NCBI RefSeq assembly: GCF_003991905.1
Contig: NZ_RSCL01000015.1
Location: forward strand, 64,001 to 128,000
Origin: Dulcicalothrix desertica PCC 7102
GTDB lineage: Bacteria; Cyanobacteriota; Cyanobacteriia; Cyanobacteriales; Nostocaceae
DNA: 64,000 nt
Reading direction: 5' to 3'
The position numbers and the translations under genes are program-made. This document shows positions 31,692 to 40,809 of the stretch, one piece after another. Position 1 is the stretch's first letter. Every line of letters starts with the position of its first letter. A model generated the notes under the pieces. It was not told the DNA's origin and did not search any database. It was given only the letters and a program-made list of their open reading frames with translations.

Positions 31692-33281
31692 TTTAATGAT
31701 TCGGTCGGCGCCACCAAAATATCTATCATCGTGGGTAATGGCAATTACTGTTTTACCTTTGTCTCGTAAAGAAGGTAATAACTCTTTATAAAATATATCT
31801 TTAAATGTGGGGTCTTGGTCTGCTGCCCATTCGTCGAATAGATAAATTGGTCGGTCTTCTAAATATGCTGTGAGTAATGCTAGTCGCTTACGTTGTCCTT
31901 GAGATAATGAAGTCGTGGAAAATTTACCGTTTTCTATATTTACTTTGTGGTCGAGTTTTAGTAGTTTTAAATATTCTTGCGCTTGTTTATCTAGTTCGTT
32001 TAAGTTCGTACTTTCTAAACCTAATAGTTCGTCGAATAGGTAAAAGTCTGCAAATACAACTGAAAAGTGCTGACGGTACCATTCACGGTTTTGGTCTGTT
32101 ATTAATTCACCATCTAAACGTATTTCTCCACTTTCGGGAGCATATAACCTGGTAATAATTTTTAATAGTGATGATTTGCCACTTCCGTTTCCACCGACTA
32201 TAAATATTAGTTCCTGGGGGTATAATACCAAGTCTATTGGCCCAAGCACAAAGTTGCTGTCTTCGTTATCTGTATGGTATGTATGAATTACTTGGCTTAG
32301 TTCTAAACGGCGCCATGATGTAATATCAGTAGGAACTATTGCAATTTCAGCACGGTTTGATAATGATAATCCTAAAGATTCGATTTTTTGTAGTGCAATA
32401 TTTGCGCTTACGATTTGAGGCAGCTTACTAACGATATTATCCATCGGTAGCATTAAGTATGTGAAGGTGAGTATATAGCCAGCAAGTGTTTGTGGGTTAA
32501 GGGTGAGAAATTTGGGAAGTGCAAATAATACAAAACCAATCGCGAAGAAAAATATTAGTCTTCCCCAACTATTTGTCATTGCGAATAATGTGAGACCACG
32601 GGTATTATGACGTTTGAATGCATTTGCTGCTGTTTGTAATTGCCTTTCGGTAAAACTTTGGCGCCGTTGATAATGTAGTTTAAGCTCTTTTATTCCATCC
32701 GTAATTGTACGTAAATGCTTAAATAATAGATCTTCGTCTTCACGAGCTAAAGCTAAATATTTTTCACCTTGGTGTATTAGCCACTGACAGCTACCAATCG
32801 CTACTACAGCTAATATAACTACCATCACGATTACAAGCCACGATAACCAAGTAATATATATAAGACAACCTAAAACCATCGCCAAATCGATACATAAAAA
32901 CGGAATTATATAAACTGCCTTTGCGACAGCTTGAATATCTTCGGTAAGAGTCGCTAAGATTCGCGCGTTTCCTAAACGTTCGAGATGGTTTAATTCAGAG
33001 TTGAGAATTTGAGTGCTTAAACGCATTCGGAGTTGGAAGACCGCGTTTTGCGAAAGTCGAATAAGCATTACCTGTGAAATTACACTGGTAATTAGCGAAA
33101 TTATTGCCAAACCAACAAAAACCCAAGCTATCAGGGTAAGTGATGAACTAGGAGTGCGAGTACTTGCGTTGCTAATTAATGCAATAAGACTAGCACTACT
33201 ACCACCGCTAATAAATCCGGTAAATATTGCTATCGCTACCATTCCCCACGCGGAACGCAGTAAAAAGAGAATAAGATTCAT
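31668..33281 (-). CDS. Cyclic-peptide-type ABC exporter (SyrD/PvdE family)
   Basis: 537 residues with permease and ATPase fused. About six membrane spans lie in residues 1-300 and a nucleotide-binding domain after about 330. Walker A is GGNGSGKSS, the signature is LSQGQRKRLAL and Walker B is PIYLFDEWAADQD. The form matches the SyrD/PvdE group that exports cyclic peptides or siderophore precursors. No peptide synthetase is adjacent, so the substrate is unknown. It converges with hicA and is followed at its 5' side by the divergent phosphonate operon. Stands alone. Confidence 0.9.
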   Translation of the reverse strand: MNLILFLLRSAWGMVAIAIFTGFISGGSSASLIALISNASTRTPSSSLTLIAWVFVGLAIISLITSVISQVMLIRLSQNAVFQLRMRLSTQILNSELNHLERLGNARILATLTEDIQAVAKAVYIIPFLCIDLAMVLGCLIYITWLSWLVIVMVVILAVVAIGSCQWLIHQGEKYLALAREDEDLLFKHLRTITDGIKELKLHYQRRQSFTERQLQTAANAFKRHNTRGLTLFAMTNSWGRLIFFFAIGFVLFALPKFLTLNPQTLAGYILTFTYLMLPMDNIVSKLPQIVSANIALQKIESLGLSLSNRAEIAIVPTDITSWRRLELSQVIHTYHTDNEDSNFVLGPIDLVLYPQELIFIVGGNGSGKSSLLKIITRLYAPESGEIRLDGELITDQNREWYRQHFSVVFADFYLFDELLGLESTNLNELDKQAQEYLKLLKLDHKVNIENGKFSTTSLSQGQRKRLALLTAYLEDRPIYLFDEWAADQDPTFKDIFYKELLPSLRDKGKTVIAITHDDRYFGGADRIIKLDYGKIT

Positions 33282-33474
33282 TTCAATTTAAAAAAGAAAG
33301 GGGAAAGGGGAAAGTAAATGCCCAATAAACCCGGTTTTTGTAACTTTTGCTTGCGATTATGTTCGTAGCGAAGAAGTTGCATTCTAAACTGGTACTGTGA
33401 ATTAAGATAGAGCAGCTTTACTATTTTAACGGCTGTGCGGGAATTGATAATAATCTAGTTCAGGTAAGTGGTCT

Positions 33475-35121
33475 ATGACTGTAAATCTAAAATCTCTGGA
33501 GAACCCGATTACAGCAACAACTCAAAATACTTCCACTAAAGAGCGCAAGAGTTATACTCCAACTAACCACCGTCGCATTCTCTGTGTTTTTCCAAAGTAT
33601 AGCCGTTCGTTCGGTACTTTTCATCATGCTTATCCATTGATGGGAAAGGTACGCGCGTTTATGCCTCCACAAGGTATATTAGTTGTCGCTTCATATTTAC
33701 CCAAACAATGGGAAGTTAGGTTTGTTGATGAAAATGTTAAACCTGCAACACGTAAAGATTATAGATGGGCAGACGTTGTAATTGTTAGTGGGATGCATAT
33801 TCAACGCGCGCAAATCAATCAAATCAACGAACTCGCACACCGTGAAGGTAAAATTACTGTTGTTGGTGGCCCATCAGTTTCGGGATGTCCTGAGTATTAT
33901 CCTGATTTTGATATTTTGAGTTTGGGTGAATTGGGTGATGCTACTAACAGGTTAATTGAATATCTTGATAATCATAACAGGCGCCCATCGCAGCAACTAC
34001 GATTTGAAACAAAAGAACGCTTACCTTTAACTGAGTTTCCCACCCCAGCGTATCATTTACTCAACCTCGACCAATATTTTATTGCCAATATTCAGTATTC
34101 TAGTGGTTGCCCCTATCATTGTGAGTTCTGTGATATACCAGAACTATACGGAAATAATCCACGCATGAAAACTCCCGAACAGGTTATAAATGAGCTTGAT
34201 ACCATGCTCAAATATGGCAACATTGGAGCGGTATATTTTGTAGATGATAATTTTGTGGGTAATCGTCGAGCAGCGATGGAATTATTGCCGCATTTAATTG
34301 AGTGGCAAAAACGTAACGGGTATCCTATTCAGTTTGCTTGTGAAGCGACATTGAATTTGGCACAAAGTCCGAAATTACTCGAAATGATGCGCGAAGCATA
34401 TTTCTGTACTATATTTTGTGGGATTGAAACTCCTGAAACTAATGCACTGCAAGCGATTTCCAAAACGCAAAACTTGAGTATACCAATTCTTGAAGGCGTA
34501 AAAATTCTTAATAGTTACGGTATGGAGGTTGTTTCGGGTATTATTATGGGACTCGATACAGATACAGAAGACACATGCGCGCGTATTCTTGAATTTATCG
34601 AGTTGTCTAACATTCCATTATTAACAATAAATTTACTCCATGCTTTACCGCGTACACCATTATGGCGCCGACTCGAACAAGAAGGAAGACTTATATTCGA
34701 CGAAACCCGTGATTCTAACGTTGAGTTTTTGATGCCTTACGAACAAGTTACCAAAATGTGGCGCCAGTGTGTAACAACTGCCTACAAACCAGAATTTCTT
34801 TACCAGCGATTTGCCTACAACATAGAAAATACGTACCCGCATCGTATAAAAGTACCCAACAGCCCCGCACGGGTTTCACGAGCCAACATCATCAAAGGCT
34901 TAACCTATCTAAGTAATATCTTAGTAAAAGTTGGTGTATTTGGGAACTACCGTAAAAGTTTTTGGAAAATAGCAAAAAAAGCCTTCTCCGAAGGTAATAT
35001 AGAAAGTCTAATTCACGTGGGATTAGTAAGTCACCACCTAATCAAATTCGCAGCAGAATGCAGCAAAGGAGAAGAAACAGCCTCATTTTACTCGCAAAAA
35101 ACCCGCCCCACCTCGTCGTAA
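33475..35121 (+). CDS. B12-binding radical SAM protein
   Basis: 548 residues. A cobalamin-binding-like N-terminal domain (about 33-165, FVDENVKPATRKDYRWADVV, VVGGPSV) precedes a radical SAM domain with C212-xxx-C216-xx-C219 (SGCPYHCEFCD), and a C-terminal region like DUF4070. The closest named relatives I recall are in the HpnR/HpnJ group of hopanoid-modifying enzymes and many unassigned cyanobacterial copies. B12 radical SAM enzymes often transfer methyl groups; Fom3 of fosfomycin synthesis methylates a CMP-activated phosphonate. Being 51 bp before the phosphonate genes, this one could modify the phosphonate or the lipid carrying it. Substrate not deducible. Confidence 0.85.
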   Translation: MTVNLKSLENPITATTQNTSTKERKSYTPTNHRRILCVFPKYSRSFGTFHHAYPLMGKVRAFMPPQGILVVASYLPKQWEVRFVDENVKPATRKDYRWADVVIVSGMHIQRAQINQINELAHREGKITVVGGPSVSGCPEYYPDFDILSLGELGDATNRLIEYLDNHNRRPSQQLRFETKERLPLTEFPTPAYHLLNLDQYFIANIQYSSGCPYHCEFCDIPELYGNNPRMKTPEQVINELDTMLKYGNIGAVYFVDDNFVGNRRAAMELLPHLIEWQKRNGYPIQFACEATLNLAQSPKLLEMMREAYFCTIFCGIETPETNALQAISKTQNLSIPILEGVKILNSYGMEVVSGIIMGLDTDTEDTCARILEFIELSNIPLLTINLLHALPRTPLWRRLEQEGRLIFDETRDSNVEFLMPYEQVTKMWRQCVTTAYKPEFLYQRFAYNIENTYPHRIKVPNSPARVSRANIIKGLTYLSNILVKVGVFGNYRKSFWKIAKKAFSEGNIESLIHVGLVSHHLIKFAAECSKGEETASFYSQKTRPTSS

Positions 35122-35172
35122 TAATCGCAAAGACCGCTTCTACCCTACCCTCACAAAACTCATAAAAAACCT

Positions 35173-35766
35173 ATGACCAAAACATGGGATGCCCAACTAG
35201 CAAACTGGCTAGTTCGCCCCCTCATAAACACTTGGATAACACCAAATTACCTCACCACAGTGCGATTAATAACAGGACTTATCGCATCACTAATACTAGC
35301 CATCGACATCAAATTAGCAAATTTAGGCGCCTTCATATTTGCCTTATCTAGCTTTCTAGACCATACAGATGGAGAATTAGCACGTATCAGTGGTAAAACA
35401 AGTAAATGGGGATATAATTATGACTTTGCCAGCGACGCAGTGATTAACGTTTTTGTTTTTGTGGGTATCGGGATCGGGCTGAAAAATAGCCAACTCGGTC
35501 ACTTTTCCATACTGATGGGTTTAATATCAGGAATAGCAATAGCTTGTATTTTCTATTGTATTTTCCATTTACGCAACAAACTGGAACAGCAACCCGATAA
35601 AGACGTGACTCGTCAGCTAAACTTTGCCGGGTTTGATATTGAAGATATTTTGTATTTATTTCCTGTCGTCACACTACTTAACCAATTACATGTACTGTTA
35701 GTAGCAGCAACAATCGGCGCCCCTATTTTTGCTATATGGGTATTGTGGCAGTATCGAAAATTTTAG
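35173..35766 (+). CDS. CDP-alcohol phosphatidyltransferase
   Basis: 197 residues, an integral membrane protein with about five to six spans. The family's catalytic signature is complete: D63-xx-DG(66-67)-xx-AR(70-71), G80-xxx-D84-xxx-D88 (in DHTDGELARIS ... WGYNYDFASD). These enzymes swap CMP from a CDP-alcohol for another hydroxyl compound. In the setting of PEP mutase and two nucleotidyltransferases it probably uses CMP-aminoethylphosphonate as donor and a lipid alcohol as acceptor, making a phosphonolipid, like the eukaryotic ethanolamine phosphotransferase but with a C-P headgroup. That is inference from context. Confidence 0.9.
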   Translation: MTKTWDAQLANWLVRPLINTWITPNYLTTVRLITGLIASLILAIDIKLANLGAFIFALSSFLDHTDGELARISGKTSKWGYNYDFASDAVINVFVFVGIGIGLKNSQLGHFSILMGLISGIAIACIFYCIFHLRNKLEQQPDKDVTRQLNFAGFDIEDILYLFPVVTLLNQLHVLLVAATIGAPIFAIWVLWQYRKF

Positions 35767-35873
35767 TTATTATTGTTTGATTAAATAAAAGTTAAGAAAA
35801 TCTGTAATAGTTCTAAATGGTACATGATTGATTTTAAAATTTTGTCATAGCGTAAAAAAAATACCTGGTCGAG

Positions 35874-36626
35874 ATGAAGTGTATTATTTTAGCTGCTGGT
35901 TTAGGTCGGCGCCTAGGGCAAGACTTACCTAAATGTTTGCTGAAATTCAACGGTAAAACTTTACTTGAAAGACATATTGATAATTTACTTGCTGGGGGAA
36001 TTGATGAAGTTTTGATTGTAGTGGGTTATCAAGCGCAAGCAATCCATGATGAAATTAAAGTGTTAGGCGCCGAAACTCAGGTTAAAACTGTTTATAATCG
36101 TGATTATGAACAAGGTAGTGTTTTAAGCCTTTGGTACGCGCGCGAATATCTTAGTTGTGGTGAAGATATACTTTTGATGGATGCGGATGTAATGTATCAT
36201 CCTCATATTCTTGAACGACTCATCAAAACGGATGTATTTAACTGTTTTCTTTTAGACCGCGATTTTGAAATGGGGGAAGAACCTGTCAAATTATGCGTCC
36301 GTGAGAATGTTTTGGTTGAGTTTCGTAAGCAGCTTGACGCAAATTTGACTTATGATTTTGCGGGTGAATCTGTCGGATTTTTCAAATTTAATGGTGAAGG
36401 GGCACATCATCTCACTCTTAAGATAGAAGAATATGTAAAAACACAAAGACATACTGAACCCTACGAAGAAGCAATTCGAGATTTATTGTTACAGTCTCCC
36501 AAAGATTTTGGATATGAAGACATTACAGGTTTAGCTTGGCTAGAAATTGATTTTCCCCAAGATATTCAGCGGGCACAATTGCAAATACTACCAAAGATAG
36601 GAGAATTGCAAAACAAATTAACGTAA
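35874..36626 (+). CDS. NTP transferase (PntC-like nucleotidyltransferase)
   Basis: 250 residues with the nucleotidyltransferase opening LAAGLGRRLGQDLPKCLLKF (residues 6-25) and the metal-site string LLMDADVMYHP. The length fits a single-domain sugar-phosphate or phosphonate nucleotidyltransferase; the nucleotide-binding motif is intact, unlike the altered one in the domain fused to PEP mutase. The best reading is CTP:aminoethylphosphonate cytidylyltransferase (PntC), supplying CMP-AEP to the CDP-alcohol phosphatidyltransferase just upstream. A CTP:phosphocholine-like role is an alternative. Confidence 0.8.
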   Translation: MKCIILAAGLGRRLGQDLPKCLLKFNGKTLLERHIDNLLAGGIDEVLIVVGYQAQAIHDEIKVLGAETQVKTVYNRDYEQGSVLSLWYAREYLSCGEDILLMDADVMYHPHILERLIKTDVFNCFLLDRDFEMGEEPVKLCVRENVLVEFRKQLDANLTYDFAGESVGFFKFNGEGAHHLTLKIEEYVKTQRHTEPYEEAIRDLLLQSPKDFGYEDITGLAWLEIDFPQDIQRAQLQILPKIGELQNKLT

Positions 36627-36660
36627 AAATTTTTCTTAATTTCTATAAGTAACCTAGATA

Positions 36661-38316
36661 ATGAATCAAATTTCACCAGCAACATATATAACTTCTAGAC
36701 ATAGTAAATGTACTGCTCTGCGTGTGCTACTTGAGTCTTCGCGACTTGAATTCATCATGGAAGCGCATAATGGTATCAGTGCGCGAATTGTTGAAGAAGC
36801 TGGCTTTCAAGGCATTTGGGCATCGGGGTTAGCGGTATCTGCACAATATGGCGTTCGCGATAATAATGAAGCAAGTTGGACTCAAATAGTAGACATGCTT
36901 GAGTTTATGTCTGACGTGACAAAAGTTCCTATTTTGCTGGATGGTGATACGGGGTACGGTAACTTTAATAATATGCGGCGCCTGGTACGTAAACTCGAAC
37001 AGCGAGGTATTGCGGGGGTGTGTATCGAAGATAAATTATTTCCTAAATCAAATAGTTTTATTAATGGAGAACGTCAACCTTTAGCTGATGTTGAAGAGTT
37101 TTCCGGCAAAATCAAAGCTGGTAAAGACAGTCAACTGGATGACAACTTTTGTATTGTCGCGCGTGTTGAAGCATTAATTGCAGGGTGGGATTTGTCGGAA
37201 GCTTTGCGACGTGCAGAAGCTTATCGAATAGCAGGTGCCGATGCGATTCTTATTCACAGTAAATCATCACGTCCTAATGAAATATTAGCTTTTGCTAAAG
37301 AATGGGCTGGTCGCGCTCCTTTGGTTATCGTTCCCACTAAATATTACAGCACCCCCACCGAACTTTTTCGTACTGCAGGAATTAGCTTAATTATCTGGGC
37401 AAACCATATGATTCGCGCTGCTATAGCGAGTATGGAAACAATTGCTCGTGAGGTTCAGGTTAGCGAAACCTTGGTAAATATTGAAGAACGTATTGCCCCT
37501 ATTAAAGAAATATTCCGTCTTCAAGGCGCCGATGAACTTGTGGAAGCAGAAAAACGCTATTTTAATAATGGACAACAACATACTAATGCAATAGTACTAG
37601 CAGCTACGCGCGGTGATGAATTGCACGGTTTAACGCTCGATAGACCAAAAGTGATGGTGCCTATAGCTGGGAAAGCATTACTTAGACATGTCGTTGACAA
37701 ATTTAAAAAATTACAGATAAATGATATTTCGGTTGTTGCAGGTTACAAAGCTGAAACTATTGATGTTCCAGGAATTAATATTATTCAGAACCAAAACTAT
37801 ACAACTACAGGTGAATTAGCTTCTTTGGTAACTGCTCAAGCTAAATTTAGTAATGACATGTTGATAGTATATGGTGACTTGCTGTTTAGAAGTTATATTT
37901 TACGAGATTTACTCGAAAGTGTAGGTGAAATCGTCGCTATTGTAGATTCAACCATGAAAAGCAAATCTACCAGTGGTTCTCCTGACTATGCTTACTGTTC
38001 ACATCCTGATGATTTATCTTTGTTTGGTCAGGATGTCAACTTATTACAGGTAGCTAAAACAAAGCAAATGCAAAGTCAAAAATCGCATGGTCGCTGGATA
38101 GGTATGTTACGTTGTCACGGTCAAGGTCGTCTTTGGGTAGAAGAAGCACTTTTACAACTACAGGGACAACCTGATTTTAACAAAATGGGTTTAGCTGACT
38201 TGTGTAATTACCTAATTACAAAAGGTAAACCAATTAAGGTAATTTACATTCATGGTCACTGGCTTGATATAAACTCATTAGATGACTTAGATTTAGCGTT
38301 TCAGTTACAAGGCTAA
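36661..38316 (+). CDS. pepM: Phosphoenolpyruvate mutase fused to NTP transferase domain
   Basis: 551 residues. The N-terminal part (about 15-300) is PEP mutase, with the metal-binding LLDGDTGYG (D94, D96) and the diagnostic [10 protein letters not shown] at 123-132, which separates true PEP mutases from isocitrate lyase relatives. It converts phosphoenolpyruvate to phosphonopyruvate, forming the C-P bond. Residues about 308-550 form a nucleotidyltransferase domain ([19 protein letters not shown], then VYGDLL). Its glycine loop departs from the classic GxGxR, as in other fused forms I recall. It starts 34 bp after the previous gene and leads into ppd with 10 bp. This is the committing gene of the pathway. 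Confidence 0.96.
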   Translation: MNQISPATYITSRHSKCTALRVLLESSRLEFIMEAHNGISARIVEEAGFQGIWASGLAVSAQYGVRDNNEASWTQIVDMLEFMSDVTKVPILLDGDTGYGNFNNMRRLVRKLEQRGIAGVCIEDKLFPKSNSFINGERQPLADVEEFSGKIKAGKDSQLDDNFCIVARVEALIAGWDLSEALRRAEAYRIAGADAILIHSKSSRPNEILAFAKEWAGRAPLVIVPTKYYSTPTELFRTAGISLIIWANHMIRAAIASMETIAREVQVSETLVNIEERIAPIKEIFRLQGADELVEAEKRYFNNGQQHTNAIVLAATRGDELHGLTLDRPKVMVPIAGKALLRHVVDKFKKLQINDISVVAGYKAETIDVPGINIIQNQNYTTTGELASLVTAQAKFSNDMLIVYGDLLFRSYILRDLLESVGEIVAIVDSTMKSKSTSGSPDYAYCSHPDDLSLFGQDVNLLQVAKTKQMQSQKSHGRWIGMLRCHGQGRLWVEEALLQLQGQPDFNKMGLADLCNYLITKGKPIKVIYIHGHWLDINSLDDLDLAFQLQG

Positions 38317-38326
38317 AGTAATTTAA

Positions 38327-39478
38327 ATGATTAAAGCATCCGAGTTTGTTGAAGCTGCCCGCAAATTGGGTTTTGAGGGGTACACTGGTGTACCTTGTTC
38401 TTTTCTGACACCTTTTATCAACTATGTTATTAATGACGAAAAGTTAACTTATATTTCTTCAGCGAATGAGGGTGATGCACTTGCTACAGCTGCGGGAATG
38501 GTTATAGGTGGAAAGCGTGCTGTAGTGATGATGCAAAATTCTGGTTTAGGAAATGCCGTTAGTCCTATTACTTCGCTTGCTTATATCTTTAAAATTCCAG
38601 TGTTGATTATTTGCACTTTGCGTGGAGATGCTGAATTTAAAGATGAACCGCAACACGAACTCATGGGACGGATTACTGGTAAGCTTTTGGAGACAATGGA
38701 AGTGCCTTGGGAATTTTTCCCTCATGACGCTGGTGATATTCTACCTGTTTTGGCACATGCGGATAATTACATGCGAACCGAACATCGTCCTTATGCGTTG
38801 GTTATGAGAAAGGGAACAGTGGCGCCAAATGCGTTAAGAAATAAAGTAAATACTACAATAGAATCTGAAAAATTAGTATTTATTAATACAGATATTAAAA
38901 ATAATATTAGTTCTCGTAATCAAGCACTAAAAGCAATTGTCAGATTAACTAACCCTGAAGAGACAGTAATAATTGCTACTACTGGGTATACAGGAAGAGA
39001 ATTGTTTGCTTGTTTTGACCGCGCGAATCATTTTTACATGGTAGGTTCAATGGGGTGTGCGTCATCACTGGGGTTGGGTTTATCGTTAGCGCGTCCAGAT
39101 TTAAAAGTTGTAGTTATTGATGGAGATGGAGCGGCTTTGATGCGGATGGGTAATTTTGCAACAATTGGGGCTTATGGTGGTGCAAATTTTATTCATATTC
39201 TTTTGGATAATGAAGTTCATGACTCGACTGGCGCCCAATCAACTGTATCAGCAGGGGTGTCATTTGCTAAAATTGCTGAAGCATGTGGTTACGGTGCTGT
39301 TTTTGCAGGTAATGACGTTGCGCTGATTGATAAACTATTTGCTACCAGTACTCAAAATAAACCATTATTTGCCCATCTGAAAATTCGTGCTGGTACACTC
39401 GATAACCTACCGCGACCAAATTTAACTGCAACAGATGTTTTGCGGCGCCTGATGAATTATATTAATTCAAGCTTTTAA
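38327..39478 (+). CDS. ppd: Phosphonopyruvate decarboxylase
   Basis: 383 residues, a thiamine-diphosphate enzyme. E48 in SANEGDA is the cofactor-activating glutamate, and the ThDP-magnesium motif GDGAAL lies at 266-271, followed by N276. The start IKASEFVEAARKLGFEGYTG is typical of the family. It turns phosphonopyruvate into phosphonoacetaldehyde, the step that makes the PEP mutase reaction irreversible. It sits 10 bp after pepM and 8 bp before the aminotransferase, so the three are one translation unit. Confidence 0.95.
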   Translation: MIKASEFVEAARKLGFEGYTGVPCSFLTPFINYVINDEKLTYISSANEGDALATAAGMVIGGKRAVVMMQNSGLGNAVSPITSLAYIFKIPVLIICTLRGDAEFKDEPQHELMGRITGKLLETMEVPWEFFPHDAGDILPVLAHADNYMRTEHRPYALVMRKGTVAPNALRNKVNTTIESEKLVFINTDIKNNISSRNQALKAIVRLTNPEETVIIATTGYTGRELFACFDRANHFYMVGSMGCASSLGLGLSLARPDLKVVVIDGDGAALMRMGNFATIGAYGGANFIHILLDNEVHDSTGAQSTVSAGVSFAKIAEACGYGAVFAGNDVALIDKLFATSTQNKPLFAHLKIRAGTLDNLPRPNLTATDVLRRLMNYINSSF

Positions 39479-39486
39479 TTTTCAAT

Positions 39487-40563
39487 ATGATTTTACTCAA
39501 CCCTGGCCCAGTAAATTTAAGCGCGCGAGTTCGTCAAGCACTTCTGCAAAAAGATTTATGCCATCGCGAAATCGAATTTTCTCAGCTTCAAAGCCGTATT
39601 CGTAATCAAATTCTACAAGTCTACAACCTAACGTCAAAATATTGGGCACCAATTTTACTTACTGGTTCGGGAACTGCGGCAGTAGAAGCGATGCTTGCTA
39701 GTTTGGTACCGAGAAATGGTAGGTTATTGATAATTGAAAACGGTGTGTATGGAGAACGTATATCAAAAATAGCGCAAATCCACGGTATAGAGTTTGATAT
39801 TCTTCATCACTCATGGGGAGAACCAATTGACTTTGATTTACTAACAAAATTTCTTGATAGTCATTTTGAAATTACTCATCTTGCTATCGTACATCATGAA
39901 ACTACTACAGGACGTTTAAATAATTTAGAAGAACTAGCTCAAGTTTGCTATGATAGAAATATTAAAATTTTAGTAGATGCTGTTAGTAGCTTTGGTGGCG
40001 AAGAAATAAATTTTCAGGCTTGGGGAATTACAGCTTGTGCGGCAACAGCGAATAAGTGCTTACATGGTGTTCCTGGTACAGCTTTTGTCGTTTGCCAGCG
40101 TGCAGCATTACCAAGTTCTGAAATTATACCACGCACTTTATATTTAGATTTGGGTACATACTGCCGCTATCAAGACGAAGGCGCCACACCTTTTACTCAA
40201 TCACCTCAAATATTTTACGCTTTAACCGAAGCATTACAAGAACTTGAAGACTCTGGTGGTTGGCGCGCTCGTCATGCAAACTACGCTCAACTTGCTGTTC
40301 ATGTGCGTAACGGACTTGTGTCTATGGGTATTTCGCCTTTGCTACCCCAAGAACATTCATCTGTAGTTCTTAATGCATATCATTTACCGAATAACTTTAC
40401 CTACGAAGCATTTCATGACTCATTAAAATCGCAGGGCTACATTATATATGCAGGACAAGGTAATTTTGCCAAGTCTATTTTTCGAGTTTCTACAATGGGA
40501 GCAATTAGTATTACTGATATGGAGCGCTTTCTTGAGGTTGTGAAACAAATGACGAATTCCTAA
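39487..40563 (+). CDS. phnW: 2-aminoethylphosphonate aminotransferase
   Basis: 358 residues, a class V aminotransferase fold. The start ILLNPGPVNLSARVRQALL is typical of PhnW-type enzymes. D164 (LVDAVSSFGG) should contact the PLP ring and K190 (ATANKCLHG) is the Schiff-base lysine. PhnW is reversible; with pepM and ppd upstream it would act towards synthesis, aminating phosphonoacetaldehyde to 2-aminoethylphosphonate. No phosphonate-degrading phnX is next to it, which supports the synthetic direction. Confidence 0.92.
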   Translation: MILLNPGPVNLSARVRQALLQKDLCHREIEFSQLQSRIRNQILQVYNLTSKYWAPILLTGSGTAAVEAMLASLVPRNGRLLIIENGVYGERISKIAQIHGIEFDILHHSWGEPIDFDLLTKFLDSHFEITHLAIVHHETTTGRLNNLEELAQVCYDRNIKILVDAVSSFGGEEINFQAWGITACAATANKCLHGVPGTAFVVCQRAALPSSEIIPRTLYLDLGTYCRYQDEGATPFTQSPQIFYALTEALQELEDSGGWRARHANYAQLAVHVRNGLVSMGISPLLPQEHSSVVLNAYHLPNNFTYEAFHDSLKSQGYIIYAGQGNFAKSIFRVSTMGAISITDMERFLEVVKQMTNS

Positions 40564-40809
40564 ATTTTAGTTAAGTTTTTCATATATATGTTAAAAAAGA
40601 GACAAAATTTTATTAGATAGTTCTTAGTACTTGGTAAAAGCATATAGAGCATAAATTCTAGAAAGCAAAATTAAAAATTAAATATAATAAATTTACTACT
40701 GTTAATCATCTGCTTGGTATCAGTTTGGTTTAATCGCTATGCGATTTATGCATCCTTTTGGTTTTTTCACAATCGGTATCTTAAGCTTTACTTGTAGCGT
40801 ATAAAGAAT

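Noticed and set aside
33475-35121. Firm call as HpnR hopanoid methylase
   Set aside because: The family is broad in cyanobacteria and the neighbours make phosphonates; the substrate cannot be decided from sequence.
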